Positions 5,631 to 7,851 of a DNA stretch of 7,851 bases are shown one piece after another. The notes beneath the pieces were generated by a model, which ran no database searches, was not told where the DNA came from, and saw only the letters and a list, made by a program, of their open reading frames with translations. The position numbers and the translations under genes are program-made. Source of the DNA: Syntrophomonadaceae bacterium (lineage in GTDB: Bacteria; Bacillota; Dethiobacteria; PWVN01); contig PWVN01000141.1 of NCBI GenBank assembly GCA_003561835.1, positions 1 to 7,851 of the forward strand. The letters are read 5' to 3'. The first letter of the stretch is position 1; every line of letters starts with the position of its first letter.

Positions 5631-6458
5631 TTAATCCTTTTTGGCTGCCGCTACCGGCTGGCCCGCTTCCTTCTCCCCGCCTTCCCGGGGCCCCTGGGCG
5701 CCGGGGCCTTCGCCGCCTGCTTCCGGGTTTTCCCCTTCCGCTGCGGCCATGGCTTCCGCTTCCTGGGCCATCTGGAAGCCCTGCATCCCTTCCAGGACGG
5801 CATCGGCCATGCGGGACGTGATGAGCTTTACCGCCCGGATGGCATCGTCGTTCCCGGGGATCATGTAATCCACTTCATCGGGGTCACAGTTGGTATCGAC
5901 GATGGCCACGATGGGAATGTTGAGCTTGCGCGCTTCGGCAACGGCGATCTTTTCCTTCCGCGGGTCGATGATATAGACCGCTGCCGGCAGCTTCTTCATA
6001 TCCCGGATGCCCGAGAGAAACTTCTGCAGTTTCTGCTGCTCGTGCCTGAGGCGGATGACCTCTTTCTTGGGCAGCACATCGAAAATGCCGTCGGCCTCCA
6101 TCTTCTCCAGCTCGAAGAGCCGGTCGATCCGCTTGCGGATGGTGCGGAAATTGGTCAGCATGCCCCCCAGCCAGCGCTGGTTCACGTAGAAAACCCCGGC
6201 CCGTTCCGCTTCCACCTGCACCGATTCCTGGGCCTGCTTCTTGGTCCCCACGAAGAGGACCTTCTCGCCAGCAGCCGTCAGGTCCTTGATGAAGTTGTAG
6301 GCCTCCTCCATCAACCTGACGGTTCTCTGCAGGTCGATGATGTAGATGCCGTTCCTCTCCATAAAGATGTAGTCTTTCATCTTGGGGTTCCACCGGCGGG
6401 TCTGATGCCCGAAGTGGACCCCGGCTTCCAGCAGCTGCTTCATGGATACTACTGCCAT
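5631..6458 (-). CDS. rpsB: 30S ribosomal protein S2
   Basis: This 275-residue protein of the small subunit bridges head and body near S1 or bS21 and the mRNA exit. The opening MAVVSMKQLLEAGVHFGHQT and RRWNPKM (21-27) are diagnostic, as are FVGTKKQAQ (69-77), NQRWLGGMLTNF (93-104), PAAVYIIDP (158-166) and VDTNCDPDEVDY (187-198). The core ends near residue 226. The last roughly 49 residues are a low-complexity Ala/Gly/Glu tail ending in AAAKKD, so the protein is about 30 residues longer than the Bacillus one. The ATG at 6456-6458 is preceded by GAGGAGGTG (complement of 6466-6474) with a 7-nt spacer. A strong promoter and structured leader lie upstream; autogenous control by S2 is likely by analogy but unproven here. 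Confidence 0.98.
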   Translation of the reverse strand: MAVVSMKQLLEAGVHFGHQTRRWNPKMKDYIFMERNGIYIIDLQRTVRLMEEAYNFIKDLTAAGEKVLFVGTKKQAQESVQVEAERAGVFYVNQRWLGGMLTNFRTIRKRIDRLFELEKMEADGIFDVLPKKEVIRLRHEQQKLQKFLSGIRDMKKLPAAVYIIDPRKEKIAVAEARKLNIPIVAIVDTNCDPDEVDYMIPGNDDAIRAVKLITSRMADAVLEGMQGFQMAQEAEAMAAAEGENPEAGGEGPGAQGPREGGEKEAGQPVAAAKKD

Positions 6459-6559
6459 GCAGCTACACCTCCTCTCTTGGTTTTTTTCCTCCGCCCCCGT
6501 CCTGCGGCCGTAAAACCCGTAGGCACCCTTACGGCCGTCGGGAAGCGTGTGTTTTCACC
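6459..6559 (-). promoter_or_regulatory. Structured rpsB mRNA leader, possible S2-responsive element
   Basis: The leader of about 100 nt contains a perfect 9-bp inverted repeat: CGGCCGTAA (complement of 6529-6537) and TTACGGCCG (complement of 6505-6513), enclosing a 15-nt loop. The CCGTA inside the first arm can instead pair with TACGG in the loop (complement of 6517-6521), so two exclusive folds are possible. After it come a purine-rich stretch, seven A, and the ribosome site. No U-tract follows, so any control would act on translation or RNA stability rather than by termination. I do not recognise a named riboswitch. Confidence 0.55.
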
Positions 6560-6566
6560 AAAACGA

Positions 6567-6595
6567 AGTATAACACAGATTCGGTGAAATGGCAA
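6567..6595 (-). promoter_or_regulatory. Sigma-A type promoter with extended -10, for rpsB
   Basis: On the minus strand TTGCCA (complement of 6590-6595, 5 of 6) is separated by exactly 17 nt from TATACT (complement of 6567-6572, 5 of 6). TGT directly before the -10 supplies an extended -10 TGn. The start of transcription should be a G near 6559. The -35 box lies one base from the stop codon of the preceding gene. Confidence 0.85.
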
Positions 6596-6596
6596 C

Positions 6597-7142
6597 TTAT
6601 TCATGCATCCCCGGGGCATAGTCCCGGATGAAGACGGTGACGGGCATGCGGATGGGGCCCAGGACCGTGATGGTAAAGGTCTGGCCGTGGAGGGTCTCCT
6701 GCATCTGCTCCTGCACCAGGTAGGCCGCCGTCTCCCCGATCTCCCTCGAGAGCTCCCGGGTATCGATGCCGTCCAGGAGGCGGTACACGGAATTCTCCAC
6801 ATTCTCCCGCAGAAAGCCCTCCAGCTGCGCCGCCAGCTCGTCGGGCAGGGTGAAGATGAAGCCGGCGATCTCCATGCGGGTGGAGGTCAGCTGCCCCTCC
6901 ATCTCCTGGCGGACAATCTCCGGGATCTCCGCCTTGGCCCCGTCGATCATCCGGGGCAGGTCCCGCTCCGCATACCAGGTGACCTGGGACCCCACGGAGG
7001 CGGAGATCTCGCCGCTGTCCAGGTAGACCTGCACGCCCCGGTTAACGAAAAAGGCCCCGGAAAGGAGCAGGAACCCGGCCAGGAGGGCCATCCCGAAGGC
7101 CACCCCGTGGATGAAACCGTTCTTCCTTCTTTTCGCTGTCAT
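6597..7142 (-). CDS. Unrecognised membrane-anchored protein, single N-terminal helix
   Basis: I do not recognise this 181-residue protein. It opens with TAKRRK, then one hydrophobic helix at about residues 10-33 (rich in Gly, Ala, Leu, Phe). The basic N-terminus and single helix predict a cytoplasmic tip with the remaining roughly 148 residues outside the membrane. That domain is acidic, largely helical in pattern, and has no cysteine; it contains paired Glu-rich helices, and ends in a more beta-like ITVLGPIRMPVTVFIRDY. An uncleaved anchor is more likely than a cleaved signal because no AxA site is evident. The ATG at 7140-7142 follows AAGGTGAT with its AGG 7 nt away. A second ATG at 7158-7160 lacks a ribosome site and lies at the predicted transcript start. 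The gene lies between codY and rpsB with its own promoter. No function is claimed. Confidence 0.8.
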   Translation of the reverse strand: MTAKRRKNGFIHGVAFGMALLAGFLLLSGAFFVNRGVQVYLDSGEISASVGSQVTWYAERDLPRMIDGAKAEIPEIVRQEMEGQLTSTRMEIAGFIFTLPDELAAQLEGFLRENVENSVYRLLDGIDTRELSREIGETAAYLVQEQMQETLHGQTFTITVLGPIRMPVTVFIRDYAPGMHE

Positions 7143-7145
7143 TCC

Positions 7146-7153
7146 ATCACCTT
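7146..7153 (-). promoter_or_regulatory. Ribosome binding site deciding the start of the membrane-anchored protein
   Basis: AAGGTGAT on the minus strand with its AGG core 7 nt before the ATG at 7140-7142, the same spacing as in rpsB, tsf and the ferredoxin gene. The upstream ATG at 7158-7160 has no such site. Confidence 0.7.
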
Positions 7154-7166
7154 CCCTCATGCTAAT

Positions 7167-7195
7167 ACTATAGCTATTTGCCGGGGAATTTATAA
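7167..7195 (-). promoter_or_regulatory. Candidate promoter for the membrane-anchored protein gene
   Basis: TATAGT (complement of 7167-7172, 5 of 6 to the -10 consensus) is preceded at 17 nt by TTATAA (complement of 7190-7195, 4 of 6 to the -35). It lies directly after the codY terminator and would give a transcript starting near 7160, leaving a leader of about 18 nt carrying the ribosome site. Confidence 0.45.
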
Positions 7196-7196
7196 C

Positions 7197-7225
7197 AAAA
7201 AAAGAGTAGTTTTTCACTACTCTTT
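7197..7225 (-). terminator. Intrinsic terminator after codY
   Basis: On the minus strand AAAGAGTAGT pairs perfectly with ACTACTCTTT over 10 bp around a GAAAA loop, followed by a run of T (seven in all, counting the stem end). It is the cleanest rho-independent terminator in the window and ends the codY transcript 44 nt after its stop codon. Confidence 0.93.
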
Positions 7226-7269
7226 ATGATGCCCGATCGTGCCCAAGCGAAACCCTTCGCCGGGGGGGA

Positions 7270-7851
7270 CTAGCGCTTGGTCTTTTTGTCCAGTTCCTCC
7301 AGGAGGTAGGGGTTTAAGACCCTGATGTAGGTCCCCTTCATCCCCAGGGAGCGGGATTCGATGACGCCGGCGCTTTCGAATTTCCTCAGGGCGTTGACGA
7401 TGACGGAACGGGTGATGCCCAGCTGGTCCGCAATCTTGCTGGCCACCAGCAGCCCTTCCTCCCCCTTGAGCTCCTCGAAGATGTGCTCCACCGCCTCCAG
7501 TTCCGAATAGGACAGGGTGCCGATGGCCAGCTGGACCACGGCCTTGTTGCGGGCCTCCTCCTCGATCTGCTCCGCCCTGGAGCGGAGGATCTCCATGCCC
7601 ACCACGGTGGCCCCCGTCTCGCCCAGGATCATATCCTCATTGTTGAACTCCTCGGCAAAGCGGGCTATGAGGAGAGTCCCCAGCCTCTTGCCCCCGCCCA
7701 GGATGGGGATGACGGTGGTGATCTTGTTTGTGAAGAGGCAGTCGTTGTCCAGAAACACACAGTGGTTGCTCTTCTGCTTCAGGTTCATGCGGGAGTCGTC
7801 CACTTTCAGGAGAAACTCGTTGTAATCCTCAGGGAAACTGCCTTCTTCCAG
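7270..7851 (-). CDS. codY: Global transcriptional regulator CodY, C-terminal part (cut by window edge)
   Basis: The 193 residues seen cover about three quarters of CodY, a DNA-binding repressor of Firmicutes that reads branched-chain amino acids and GTP and controls nutrient-limitation genes. Reading continues in frame to the right edge, so the GTG at 7801-7803 is internal and the real start lies outside. The end of the GAF sensor domain is seen through TTVIPILGGGKRLGTLL, then the linker helix GATVVGMEILR. The winged helix follows, with the helix-turn-helix ASKIADQLGITRSVIVNALR at about visible residues 137-156 and the closing SAGVIESRSLGMKGTYI. The helix-turn-helix is almost the same as in Bacillus subtilis, so the DNA target is probably similar. 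The sensor part differs more (see findings). Neighbouring hslV-hslU upstream would be usual but is not visible. Confidence 0.96.
   Translation of the reverse strand: MEEGSFPEDYNEFLLKVDDSRMNLKQKSNHCVFLDNDCLFTNKITTVIPILGGGKRLGTLLIARFAEEFNNEDMILGETGATVVGMEILRSRAEQIEEEARNKAVVQLAIGTLSYSELEAVEHIFEELKGEEGLLVASKIADQLGITRSVIVNALRKFESAGVIESRSLGMKGTYIRVLNPYLLEELDKKTKR

Noticed and set aside
5586..6587. Long open frame on the plus strand opposite rpsB
   Set aside because: It is the mirror of rpsB codons and runs through the rpsB leader and promoter; no independent support.
7143..7217. Upstream extension of the membrane-anchored protein by 25 residues
   Set aside because: The extension would be encoded by the codY terminator stem and the promoter -10 region, and has no ribosome site.
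7226..7269. Small GCGAA/TTCGC hairpin just after the codY stop
   Set aside because: Only 5-6 bp and no U-tract; the strong terminator at 7197-7225 explains the transcript end.
1..7851. CodY-type operator, T-box, riboswitch, tRNA, CRISPR or insertion sequence
   Set aside because: I scanned the gaps between genes for a CodY box (AATTTTC-like palindrome), T-box or tRNA features, direct repeats and transposase motifs and saw none. AATTTTC near 2015-2025 lies inside cdsA and is only half a match.

Overview
The window is a bacterial chromosomal segment in which every supported gene lies on the minus strand, so it is transcribed from right to left. Gene content and order (codY, rpsB, tsf, pyrH, frr, uppS, cdsA, dxr, rseP) are those of Firmicutes. 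The high GC content, heavy use of GGG/CCC/AGG/CGG codons (seen as C-runs on the plus strand), near-consensus Shine-Dalgarno sites and a clostridial-type small ferredoxin in the cluster suggest an anaerobic, possibly thermophilic, member of the Clostridia (Peptococcaceae/Moorella-like). That placement is an inference from style and synteny; no species is claimed.

Right to left the layout is as follows. (1) The 3' part of codY (7270-7851, cut by the window edge), encoding the GTP/branched-chain amino acid-responsive global regulator, ends in a clean intrinsic terminator (7197-7225). (2) A 181-residue protein with one N-terminal membrane anchor (6597-7142) has its own likely promoter; I do not recognise its family. 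(3) A near-consensus extended -10 promoter (6567-6595) starts a leader of about 100 nt containing a 9-bp inverted repeat with a competing internal hairpin, followed by rpsB (ribosomal protein S2). A terminator-like hairpin then separates rpsB from tsf (a short-form EF-Ts). (4) After a second intrinsic terminator (4883-4909) come pyrH (UMP kinase), frr (ribosome recycling factor), a small PASTA-like protein and a 2[4Fe-4S] ferredoxin. The last two overlap and look translationally coupled. (5) After a 9-bp hairpin without a U-tract come uppS, cdsA, dxr and the start of rseP (cut by the left edge), with gaps of only 6-23 nt.

The genes fall into three linked jobs. Translation is covered by S2, EF-Ts and RRF. 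UMP kinase supplies pyrimidine nucleotides. Envelope lipid and isoprenoid synthesis is covered by DXR (MEP pathway), UppS (undecaprenyl carrier), CdsA (CDP-diacylglycerol) and the RseP site-2 protease. The ferredoxin is the odd member; a role as electron donor to the iron-sulfur enzymes of the MEP pathway is a testable inference. There are no mobile elements, CRISPR arrays, tRNA or rRNA genes, and no gene-free stretch above 140 nt. No wholly new system is evident. The most interesting parts are the rpsB leader, the ferredoxin with its PASTA-like partner, and the unrecognised membrane-anchored protein.
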